Below are positions 1 to 5,935 of a stretch of 13,535 nt of DNA, piece after piece. Source of the stretch: Candidatus Caccocola faecipullorum. Its GTDB lineage: Bacteria > Synergistota > Synergistia > Synergistales > Synergistaceae. The stretch's first letter is position 1. Every line of letters starts with the position of its first letter. The stretch covers positions 1 through 13,535 of the forward strand of contig DVKA01000151.1 of assembly GCA_018716365.1 (NCBI GenBank), read 5' to 3'. Position numbers and translations under genes: made by a program. Below the pieces are notes generated by a model. It was not told the origin of the DNA, searched no databases, and saw only the letters and a program-made list of their open reading frames with translations.

Positions 1-3
1 CGT

Positions 4-28
4 TTGTCTGACGCATCTGGTGTATAAT
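4..28 (+). promoter_or_regulatory. Probable promoter of the EamA transporter gene
   Basis: A perfect -10 hexamer TATAAT lies at 23-28. No -35 box at normal spacing is visible: TTGTCT at 4-9 is only 13 bp away, and a 17-bp spacer would run off the window edge. The predicted transcript start near 35 would leave a leader of only about 12 nt, just enough for the GGTGAT ribosome-binding motif at 36-41. Confidence 0.45.
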
Positions 29-46
29 ATCCGCCGGTGATGAAAA

Positions 47-907
47 ATGGTGAAACTTGCTGAAAAATATAAATATACGCTCTGCCTCGTCTCCGTCGCG
101 GCCTTTTGGAGCACTTCGTACGGACTTTCGAAGATATGTCAGGAGTACGCGACGGCCTATACTTTGCTGACGTTCCGTTTTCTCGGCGCGTTCCTCATAA
201 CTTTCCCGGTCTTATATAAAAGGATAATGCCGCTTAAAAAAAAGGAAATCGTCTGCTCGGCGCAGCTCGGGACGCTGATGTTCCTCGCCTGCCTCACCAT
301 GGTGCTCGGCGTAAAATCTACGACGGCGACGAACGCCGGCTTCCTCGTCGGTATGTCGGTAGTCTTCGTCCCGGTCATCCTTAGGATTTTCTATAAGGTG
401 AAGATAAGCGTCCATACCATGGTCGCGCTTGCAATGTCCGTGGCTGGAATATGTTTGCTGACGCTCGGCGGCGAGATGGGGTTTCACAGCGGAGATTTGC
501 TCTGTCTTGTATGCGCGGTCTGCTACGCTTCGTACATCGTGCTGACAGGAAGTTCGCTCCGGCGGCTGAATCCAATCGCGGTCGGCGTTATGCAGTTTCT
601 TTTTATGGGAATTTATTCAGCCGCTGCGGATTTCGCAGTCGGCGGATTCAACTTCCCGACGTCTCCGGTATTCTGGAGCGGCATGGCTGTTATGATCGTA
701 TTGGGGACGGCCTACTGTTTTATTATGCAGGTAATCTCACAGCAGCACGTCTCGGCGACGGCGGCGGGGATTACTCTCTCGCTTGAGCCTGTTTTTTCCG
801 CGTTCTTCGCATACTTCACGCTCGGCGAGCGGCTCGGCTTGAGCCAGTTCGCGGGCGCGGCGCTCATGCTCGGCGGCGTGCTCTGGATTTCGACACGCGA
901 ACGGTGA
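47..907 (+). CDS. EamA/DMT-superfamily membrane transporter
   Basis: A 286-aa inner-membrane protein of the drug/metabolite transporter family, probably moving a metabolite or amino acid; the substrate cannot be read from sequence. It shows the usual two EamA repeats and about ten hydrophobic helices. Repeat 1 has WSTSYGLSK (21-29), FRFLGAF (43-49) and TNAGFLVGMSVVFVPV (95-110). Repeat 2 ends with the typical SLEPVFSAFFAYFTLGE (245-261) and a final glycine-rich helix before a short basic tail. The length fits the family. ATG 47 is preceded at 36-41 by GGTGAT, which can pair with the part of the 16S 3' end just beyond the core anti-SD; GTG at 50 is an in-frame alternative. The gene faces the 5-oxoproline operon convergently and stands alone, so no functional link to it is implied. 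Confidence 0.9.
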   Translation: MVKLAEKYKYTLCLVSVAAFWSTSYGLSKICQEYATAYTLLTFRFLGAFLITFPVLYKRIMPLKKKEIVCSAQLGTLMFLACLTMVLGVKSTTATNAGFLVGMSVVFVPVILRIFYKVKISVHTMVALAMSVAGICLLTLGGEMGFHSGDLLCLVCAVCYASYIVLTGSSLRRLNPIAVGVMQFLFMGIYSAAADFAVGGFNFPTSPVFWSGMAVMIVLGTAYCFIMQVISQQHVSATAAGITLSLEPVFSAFFAYFTLGERLGLSQFAGAALMLGGVLWISTRER

Positions 908-934
908 CGCGCTGTAATTTTTCGCGGATGCACA

Positions 935-970
935 GCAAAGCGGCGCGGGGACGTCCCCGCGCCGCTTTGC
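935..970. terminator. Perfect 17-bp hairpin between convergent genes
   Basis: Arms 935-951 and 954-970 are exact reverse complements with only CG between them, so the whole 36-bp stretch is a perfect palindrome. It begins 28 nt after the EamA stop and 17 nt after the YcsI-like stop. On the + strand GTATTTTC follows, a modest T-run; on the - strand no good T-run follows. It is best read as a shared transcription terminator that is stronger for the + strand transcript. Confidence 0.75.
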
Positions 971-986
971 GTATTTTCAGTTCGTC

Positions 987-1796
987 TTAGAAGACCGCGT
1001 AATCCACGTCCTTCGGGTCTCCGATGAACATGTACCCCGGAGCGTGCGTTATCGCAAAAGGCGGCTTTACGTTCATGACGACCGCCTGCGGGGTGACGCC
1101 GCAGGCCCAGAAGACCGGCGTCTCGCCTTCGCGTATCTCGACGGCGTCGCCAAAGTCCGGCTTGTTTACGTCTTTGATGCCTATCGCGGCCGGGTCGCCG
1201 ATGTGTACCGGCGAGCCGTGTACAGCGGGGAAGCGTCCCGTCGAGAGCACGGCCTTCGGCACCTGGTCGTGGCGCACCGGGCGCATACTGACGACCATCG
1301 GGCCGGAGAGGCGTCCGGCGGGCTTGTTCTGTATGTTCGTTATGTACATCGGCACGTTGCAGTTCATGTCGATGTGGCGTATCGGGATTCCGGCCTCGAT
1401 CAGCGCGCCCTCGAAGCTGAATGAGCAGCCGAGAAGGAAGGCGACGAGGTCGTCGCGCCAGTATTTCACGACGTCCGTGGGCTCGTCTATAAGTTCGCCG
1501 TCTTTCCAGACGCGGTACTTCGGAATGTCGGTGCGCACGTCGGAGCCGGGTGCGATGATGCGCGCCTCCCAGTCGCCGGGTTCGGTCACGTCGAGTATCG
1601 GGCAGGGCTTCGGGTTGCGCTGCGCGAATACGAGGAAGTCATAGGCCCATTCCTTCGGCAGGACTATCATGTTAGCCTGTACGTGGCAGTGGCAGAGCCC
1701 CGATGTCGGGTGCGTCCACTCGCCTTCGCGTATTATGCGGCGCATTTCTTTCGGGTGTGTCGAGCGGTACGGCGTTACGTCAAACGGCAGTGTCAT
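987..1796 (-). CDS. YcsI-like DUF1445 protein, putative hydro-lyase/D-glutamate cyclase family
   Basis: A 269-aa soluble protein of the DUF1445 family (B. subtilis YcsI). Family members are called putative hydro-lyases; a distant mammalian member interconverts D-glutamate and 5-oxo-D-proline, which fits a pxp operon, but the activity here is inferred. Visible conserved blocks are TSGLCHCHVQANMIVLP (31-47), FLLGCSFSFEGAL (120-132), NVPMYITN (147-154), GPMVVSMRP (165-173), AVHGSPVHIGDPAAIGI (191-207), PVFWACGVTPQ (227-237) and ITHAPGYMFIGD (249-260). Full length for the family. It is the last gene of the operon: its ATG overlaps the pxpA stop as ATGA (1793-1796), with AAGGAGG ten bases upstream, so translation is coupled to pxpA. 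Confidence 0.9.
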   Translation of the reverse strand: MTLPFDVTPYRSTHPKEMRRIIREGEWTHPTSGLCHCHVQANMIVLPKEWAYDFLVFAQRNPKPCPILDVTEPGDWEARIIAPGSDVRTDIPKYRVWKDGELIDEPTDVVKYWRDDLVAFLLGCSFSFEGALIEAGIPIRHIDMNCNVPMYITNIQNKPAGRLSGPMVVSMRPVRHDQVPKAVLSTGRFPAVHGSPVHIGDPAAIGIKDVNKPDFGDAVEIREGETPVFWACGVTPQAVVMNVKPPFAITHAPGYMFIGDPKDVDYAVF

Positions 1797-2566
1797 CCGA
1801 GTACAACCTCCTTCAAATTTGTTACTTTAACTCCGGCCGCTTCTAGCGCGGCGCGGACAGCCTTCGCCATTTCGACGGCTTCAGGCGTGTCTCCGTGCAT
1901 ACATATCGAGTCGGGACGGAAATTTATAATCGTGCCGTCGATCGCCTCGACGGTTCCTTCCGCCACCATTCTCACGACGCGTTCAGCGGCTTTCGCCGTG
2001 TCGTGAATCACAGCGCCAGGCTGTGAGCGGGGGACGAGCGAGCCATCCGGCATGTAAGCCCTGTCCGCGAAGGCTTCCGCCGCGAACGGCACGCCGAGCT
2101 CTTTGGCGGCTTTTTCAAATTCCGAGTTCGCAAGCCCCATCAGGATGATTCCTTCGCCCGCGTCGCGGACGGCACGCGCTATCGCCGCGGCGAGCGCGGG
2201 GTCTTTCGCGGCCTGATTGTACATCGCGCCGTGCGGCTTAACGTGCTGGAGCGTCATTCCGTTTGCGCGGCAGAACGCCTGAAGCGCGCCTATCTGATAG
2301 AGGCAGTCGGCGTATTCTTCGTCAGGCGTGCATTTCATGTTCCTGCGCCCGAATCCGACGAGGTCTGGATAGCCCGGATGCGCGCCGGCCGCGACGCCTT
2401 TTTTCGCGCAGTTTTCGAGAGTTTTCTTCATCACGAGCGGATCTCCCGCATGGAAGCCGCAGGCTACGTTCGCCGAAGTTACGGCCTCCATCACCGCCGC
2501 GTCGTCTCCGAGCTTATATGCGCCGAAGCTTTCGCCGATGTCGCTGTTCAGGTCTATCTTGTACAT
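1793..2566 (-). CDS. pxpA: 5-oxoprolinase subunit PxpA (LamB/YcsF family)
   Basis: A 257-aa cytoplasmic protein, the catalytic partner of PxpB and PxpC in the ATP-dependent opening of 5-oxo-L-proline (pyroglutamate) to L-glutamate. Family motifs are intact: DLNSDIGESFG (5-15), NVACGFHAGDP (33-43), GAHPGYPDLVGFGRR (61-75), HVKPHGAMYN (108-117), EAFADRAY (164-171), LVPR (177-180) and CMHGDTP (222-228). The length matches B. subtilis YcsF. ATG 2566 has a G-rich SD (AGGGGAGGGG) close upstream. It lies 14 nt after pxpC and overlaps the next gene by ATGA, so it sits in the middle of the operon. Confidence 0.95.
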   Translation of the reverse strand: MYKIDLNSDIGESFGAYKLGDDAAVMEAVTSANVACGFHAGDPLVMKKTLENCAKKGVAAGAHPGYPDLVGFGRRNMKCTPDEEYADCLYQIGALQAFCRANGMTLQHVKPHGAMYNQAAKDPALAAAIARAVRDAGEGIILMGLANSEFEKAAKELGVPFAAEAFADRAYMPDGSLVPRSQPGAVIHDTAKAAERVVRMVAEGTVEAIDGTIINFRPDSICMHGDTPEAVEMAKAVRAALEAAGVKVTNLKEVVLG

Positions 2567-2580
2567 TATGAACCCCTCCC

Positions 2581-3642
2581 CTATTTTATCTCTTCACAGG
2601 TTACTTCGTACTGTTTGCCGTTGACCGTCAGGCGGAGGCGCGCAGACGCAAACCCGCCGTTTGCCTGCGCCGCGCGCGGACGCGAGACGTAGGTACTGCG
2701 CAGTTCGCCGACGCGGCGCACGGCCTCGGCTATTTTCATCTGCTCCGCGGTCCCGTCGTCTATCGACGCCTTACGGAAGCGCACAGGAGAGCCCGGCATT
2801 TTCTGGACGAGCGCCTCGATCGAGAGCGGCGTGAGCACGCCTATCTTCGTATATCCGCCGGTCGTCTGGCGGTCTGCCAGCATCACTATCGGCATTCCGT
2901 GCGACGGTATCTGGACGGCTCCGAGCGGAACTCCGTCGGAGACGATGTCGCCGCCTTTGACGTGCTCTATTTTCGCGCCGTCGAGACGGCAGCCCATTCT
3001 GTCTGATTCTGAGGTTATTGTGTATTCGGACGAGAAGAGCGTCGCTCTGCCCTCTTCCGTGAACAGGTCTTCCTGAAGCCCCGTCATCAGCGACAGAGGC
3101 GCGTCCGCAGGAAGCGCGGGGTTGAGCTCGGGCGGCAGAGTAAACCCGTCCAGCCTTTTCCAGAGCGGCGACGGTTCGCCGGTCGTTATCACGTCGCCGT
3201 TTTTCAGCGCGCGGCCTTCAAAGCCGCCTATCTTCGCGCGCATATATGTCGAGCGGCTGTTCATCACAAGAGGAACGCCGACGCCGCCGGCGAAGCAAAG
3301 GTTGCCGCGGCAGCCGTTTTTGGGGCCGGTGAATGAAATCACGTCGCCGGACTTCAATTCAACGACGCGCCACGATCCGACGGCCCGTCCGTTGACGGAG
3401 AAGCCGAGGTCGGCTCCAGCGAAGACCGCCGCGCCGCCGCCGCAGACTTCAAGCTCGGGGCCAAGCAGCGTCACTTCGAGCGCCGCCGCGCCTTCTGGGT
3501 TGCCGAGCATCGCGTTGCCTATACGAAGCGCCGGGAGATCCATCGCTCCGGCGACCGGCACTCCGCTCAACTGGAAGCCCCAGCGTCCGAGGTCCTGCAC
3601 TGAGGTGAGCATTCCGGCACGTCTGACTTTAAGCTCCGTCAT
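2581..3642 (-). CDS. pxpC: 5-oxoprolinase subunit PxpC (KipA / biotin-dependent carboxyltransferase-like)
   Basis: A 353-aa protein of the AHS2/KipA family, which forms the 5-oxoprolinase with PxpB and PxpA; the fold is shared with urea amidolyase carboxyltransferase domains. Visible hallmarks are TSVQDLGRWG (13-22), GVPVAGAMD (27-35), SRSTYMRAKIGGFEGR (129-144), SESDRMGCRLDG (211-222) and IPSHGMPIVMLADRQTTGG (245-263). It is longer than E. coli PxpC (about 310 aa): the extra tail ends with RLRLTVNGKQYEVTCEEIK (335-353), which resembles the strand that precedes biotinyl domains, but no biotinylation motif follows. ATG 3642 overlaps the pxpB stop as ATGA and has AAAGGAGG ten bases upstream. 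Confidence 0.93.
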   Translation of the reverse strand: MTELKVRRAGMLTSVQDLGRWGFQLSGVPVAGAMDLPALRIGNAMLGNPEGAAALEVTLLGPELEVCGGGAAVFAGADLGFSVNGRAVGSWRVVELKSGDVISFTGPKNGCRGNLCFAGGVGVPLVMNSRSTYMRAKIGGFEGRALKNGDVITTGEPSPLWKRLDGFTLPPELNPALPADAPLSLMTGLQEDLFTEEGRATLFSSEYTITSESDRMGCRLDGAKIEHVKGGDIVSDGVPLGAVQIPSHGMPIVMLADRQTTGGYTKIGVLTPLSIEALVQKMPGSPVRFRKASIDDGTAEQMKIAEAVRRVGELRSTYVSRPRAAQANGGFASARLRLTVNGKQYEVTCEEIK

Positions 3643-4379
3643 ATCGCCTCAGCCTCCTTTACGACAGGTTTGTAAACGCCGGCGGCTACTTCCGCTTCGA
3701 TTTTCTTGAACTCTTCTTCCGATACAGGCACGAAGCGCACTTCGTAGCCTGCTTCGATAAGCGTCGGGCGTCCGGCTTCGGGCGTGAAGAGACGCAGCGG
3801 CGTGCGCCCGATGAGCTGCCATCCGCCGGGGCTGTCTATCGGGTAGATGCCGGTCTGTTTGCCGGCGATGCCGACGCTGCCGCCCTTGATGACTGTGCGC
3901 GGATTTGCAAGCCGGGGCGTCGCTATGCTCTCGTCCATCCCGCCCAGATAGGCGAATCCGGGCAGGAAGCCTATCATATAGCAGTGGCACGGCTTCGCGC
4001 TGTGGCGTTTGACGACTTCTTCTTCAGATATGCCCGCGTGTTCCGCTACGTTGGCGATGTCGGGGCCGTATTCGCCGCCGTAACAGACGGGAATTTCTAT
4101 TTCAGTCCCCGCGGCCGAGCCGCCGGCAGCCGGCGCGGGCGCGGACTTCGCCTCCTTGACGACGGCTTCACGCGTCGTCTTCGTCGGGTCAAAGTATATT
4201 GCAAGCGACCTGTAAGTCGGCAGGCACTCCATGAGCGGCACGCGCTTCTGAGATCTCATGTGCTTCGTCAGGGCCGTCACGGCGTCGTTCGCCGCGCGGC
4301 TTATCTCGTCCGCAAACTCTACCACGACGCACGACTCGCCCGCCGCCAGATACTTTGGTTCTTCGATGTATACCGCCAA
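3639..4379 (-). CDS. pxpB: 5-oxoprolinase subunit PxpB (KipI family)
   Basis: The AHS1/KipI-family subunit of the 5-oxoprolinase. In B. subtilis the homologue KipI also inhibits sporulation kinase KinA, but 5-oxoprolinase action is the general role. An N-terminal domain is joined by an Ala/Pro/Gly linker to the carboxyltransferase-like domain, which carries EIPVCYGGEYGPD, YMIGFLPGFAYLGGMD and GGSVGIAGKQTGIYP followed by SPGGWQLIGRTPLRLF. I chose TTG 4379 (246 aa): GAGGTGAT, complementary to the extended 16S 3' end, sits just upstream with the GAGG eight bases from the TTG. The upstream GTG at 4388 (249 aa) overlaps that same motif and so would lack a usable SD. The gene starts about 55 nt after the transporter stop and overlaps pxpC by 4 nt. 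Confidence 0.93.
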   Translation of the reverse strand: MAVYIEEPKYLAAGESCVVVEFADEISRAANDAVTALTKHMRSQKRVPLMECLPTYRSLAIYFDPTKTTREAVVKEAKSAPAPAAGGSAAGTEIEIPVCYGGEYGPDIANVAEHAGISEEEVVKRHSAKPCHCYMIGFLPGFAYLGGMDESIATPRLANPRTVIKGGSVGIAGKQTGIYPIDSPGGWQLIGRTPLRLFTPEAGRPTLIEAGYEVRFVPVSEEEFKKIEAEVAAGVYKPVVKEAEAI

Positions 4380-4392
4380 GGCAATCACCTCT
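4380..4392 (-). promoter_or_regulatory. Ribosome-binding site that decides the pxpB start
   Basis: Read on the - strand, the stretch is AGAGAGGTGATTGCC followed by TTG. GAGGTGAT matches eight bases of the ideal UAAGGAGGUGAUC. Spacing is right for TTG 4379 and impossible for GTG 4388, which lies inside the motif. Confidence 0.6.
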
Positions 4393-4434
4393 CTGCGCGT
4401 AGAATTTTTCCTATGCCGCTATTTTATAACGGGG

Positions 4435-5631
4435 CTAACCGAAAAGCTTCATTATTCCGGTAAGAGACTTCGCGCCCATCCATGCCGTGAAGGCGACCAT
4501 GACCCATCCAAGAATCGTGAGGACTATCGGGTGCTTGTAGCCTTCGCCGATGATGCTCTTTTTGTGGGCGGCGAGCAGTATCGCGCCGAGCGATATGGGG
4601 AGTATCAGTCCGTTTACGGAGCCCGCGAAGATGAGCAGCGTGACGGGATTGCCCATCGTCGTGAAGATCGCAGTCGAAATGCAGATGAAACCTATTATCC
4701 AGTAGCGGTGCTTCGCTTCGACGCGCGCGAAGAGCGTGCGCAGGAACGATATTGAGGTGTACGAAGCTCCGACGACGGAGGTGACGGCCGCGCACCAGAG
4801 TATTACGCCGAAGATCCTGTAACCGAGCTCGCCTGCGCCGATACGGAACGCCGATGCTGGCGGGTTGCTGGGATCGAGGACCGCTCCGCCGACGACGACG
4901 CCGAGAACTGCGAGGAAGAGCAGGTAGCGCATGACGCCGGTGATGCAGACCGCAGAGATGGAACCGTGCGAAATTTTGCCGAGGTTGTCGACGCCGGTGA
5001 TGTTCGCGTCAATGATTCTGTGCGCGCCGGAGAACGTTATGTATCCTCCGACCGTTCCGCCGACGAGCGTCAGTATCGTGAGCCAGTCTATCTGCGACGG
5101 GATTACGGTCTCTTTAAGCGCGAGGCCGACTGGCGGCTGCGTCTTGACGACCATGAAGCCGACCATCGCGAGCATGATGATGCCGAGGACCTTCGTGAAC
5201 ATGTCCATCGCCTTGCCCGCCTCTTTGCTTATGAAGAGCACAATGGCGCAGAGCGCGCTTATGACCGCGGCCGGAGCAAGCGGAATTCCGCATATGACGT
5301 TAAGGCCCATCGCCGCGCCGCCGACGTTTCCGATGTTGAATATAAGGCCGCCGATTGCGACGAGTATCGCTATGAAATATCCAAGTCCGGGGAAGACTTC
5401 GTTGGCTACGTCCTGAGCGCGTTTCCCGGAAACGCCGAGGATGCGCCAAATGTTAAGCTGAACAATGATGTCGATGATGATGGAAACAACAATTGCGAAG
5501 GCGAAGGCCGCCTTCAGCTGGTCGGTGAAGACCGTCGTCTGTGTCAAAAATCCCGGCCCGATGGCGGAGGTCGCCATAAGGAAGGCCGCTCCAATAAGTA
5601 CGCTAGCAGCTGATTCTTTCTTTTCGCTCAT
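4435..5631 (-). CDS. NRAMP-like transporter (YcsG type), candidate 5-oxoproline/organic-acid importer
   Basis: A 398-aa polytopic membrane protein with about eleven hydrophobic segments, in the NRAMP superfamily and in the position of B. subtilis YcsG. It would usually be annotated as a divalent-metal transporter, but the metal-site motifs are absent: where NRAMPs have DPGN in helix 1 it reads GPGF (25-28), and where they have MPH in helix 6 it reads SGAH (201-204). Other conserved blocks include FNIGNVGGAAMGLN (98-111), GGTVGGYITF (191-200) and ASYTSISFLRTLF (289-301). Being first in a 5-oxoprolinase operon, it more plausibly imports 5-oxoproline or a related acid than Mn/Fe (inference). ATG 5631 has AGGAGG eight bases upstream. 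The stop is TAG at 4435, leaving a short gap before pxpB. Confidence 0.85.
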   Translation of the reverse strand: MSEKKESAASVLIGAAFLMATSAIGPGFLTQTTVFTDQLKAAFAFAIVVSIIIDIIVQLNIWRILGVSGKRAQDVANEVFPGLGYFIAILVAIGGLIFNIGNVGGAAMGLNVICGIPLAPAAVISALCAIVLFISKEAGKAMDMFTKVLGIIMLAMVGFMVVKTQPPVGLALKETVIPSQIDWLTILTLVGGTVGGYITFSGAHRIIDANITGVDNLGKISHGSISAVCITGVMRYLLFLAVLGVVVGGAVLDPSNPPASAFRIGAGELGYRIFGVILWCAAVTSVVGASYTSISFLRTLFARVEAKHRYWIIGFICISTAIFTTMGNPVTLLIFAGSVNGLILPISLGAILLAAHKKSIIGEGYKHPIVLTILGWVMVAFTAWMGAKSLTGIMKLFG

Positions 5632-5679
5632 TTCTCATACCTCCTGTGAATGATGGAATTAAATCCTCATCTTTATATA

Positions 5680-5695
5680 TGCAAAAAAGTTGCCG
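5680..5695 (-). promoter_or_regulatory. Sigma-54 (-24/-12) promoter of the pxp operon
   Basis: Read on the - strand the site is CGGCAACTTTTTTGCA, against the consensus TGGCACG-N4-TTGCA. The essential GG (5694-5693) and GC (5682-5681) are exactly 10 bp apart and the -12 half TTGCA is perfect; the -24 half matches at GGCA but differs at T, C and G. A start near 5669 gives a leader of about 38 nt to ATG 5631. A divergent rpoN and an NtrC-type activator are encoded immediately upstream. Confidence 0.7.
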
Positions 5696-5775
5696 AAGAA
5701 ATATAAAAAATACGAAATATGAACGAGGCGGAAAAACGGCTGTTGAACGGCGTTCGCGCGAATAAGCGGAAACGA

Positions 5776-5833
5776 CGTGCGGTTTATGAAACGTGCGGAA
5801 TCGCACGCTCCGCACGAAGTGCGAAGACGCACG
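5776..5833. promoter_or_regulatory. Dyad cluster, candidate enhancer (UAS) for the NtrC-family regulator
   Basis: Three GTGCG half-sites (starting 5777, 5793, 5819) and three CGCAC half-sites (starting 5802, 5811, 5828) sit within 58 bp. Two form clean dyads with the same 4-base spacer: CGTGCG-GAAT-CGCACG at 5792-5807 and GTGCG-AAGA-CGCAC at 5819-5832, with centres 26 bp apart. CGTGCGG is also directly repeated 16 bp apart (5776, 5792). The cluster lies about 110-165 bp upstream of the predicted sigma-54 start, the usual place for an activator enhancer. Confidence 0.6.
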
Positions 5834-5842
5834 GCTAAAATT

Positions 5843-5867
5843 CCGCGGCGCGTATGAACCGCGGCGG
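5843..5867. repeat. CCGCGGCG pair, 16-bp direct repeat / weak dyad
   Basis: CCGCGGCG occurs at 5843-5850 and 5859-5866. Because CCGCGG is its own reverse complement, the two copies can also pair as a 6-bp stem with a 10-nt loop, followed on the - strand by AATTTTA. It may be a weak rpoN terminator or an additional regulator site; the sequence does not decide. Confidence 0.35.
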
Positions 5868-5935
5868 TATGCATGGCTTAAAGCGAGAGAAGTAAATGGA
5901 AGTTAAAGGCAGCGATTAAGAGAGAGAAGGCAGAA

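Larger units (their letters stand above)
5632..5935. other. 304-nt intergenic control region, no convincing gene
   Basis: This region lies between the rpoN stop and the pxp operon. From the operon side it holds the SD (AGGAGG), an AT-rich leader, a sigma-54 promoter (5680-5695), an AT-rich stretch to about 5720, the GTGCG/CGCAC dyad cluster (5776-5833), two CCGCGGCG copies (5843-5866) and a purine-rich end. Two - strand ORFs of 70-71 codons (5603-5815, 5659-5874) cross it but lack a SD and run through these sites, so I do not call them genes. No perfect TATAAT occurs on the operon strand. Confidence 0.7.

Noticed and set aside
5640..5700. Metal riboswitch in the leader of the NRAMP-like gene
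   Set aside because: The leader from the predicted start is only about 38 nt, AT-rich and without paired elements; a yybP-ykoY-type fold would not fit.
5776..5833. CRISPR-like array
   Set aside because: Units are 5-7 bp half-sites with irregular 3-26 bp spacing, not 23-40 bp repeats with unique spacers.
5603..5874. Two 70-71 codon - strand ORFs in the pxp control region
   Set aside because: They run through the sigma-54 promoter, the dyads or the transporter start, lack a SD and show no domain or credible signal peptide.
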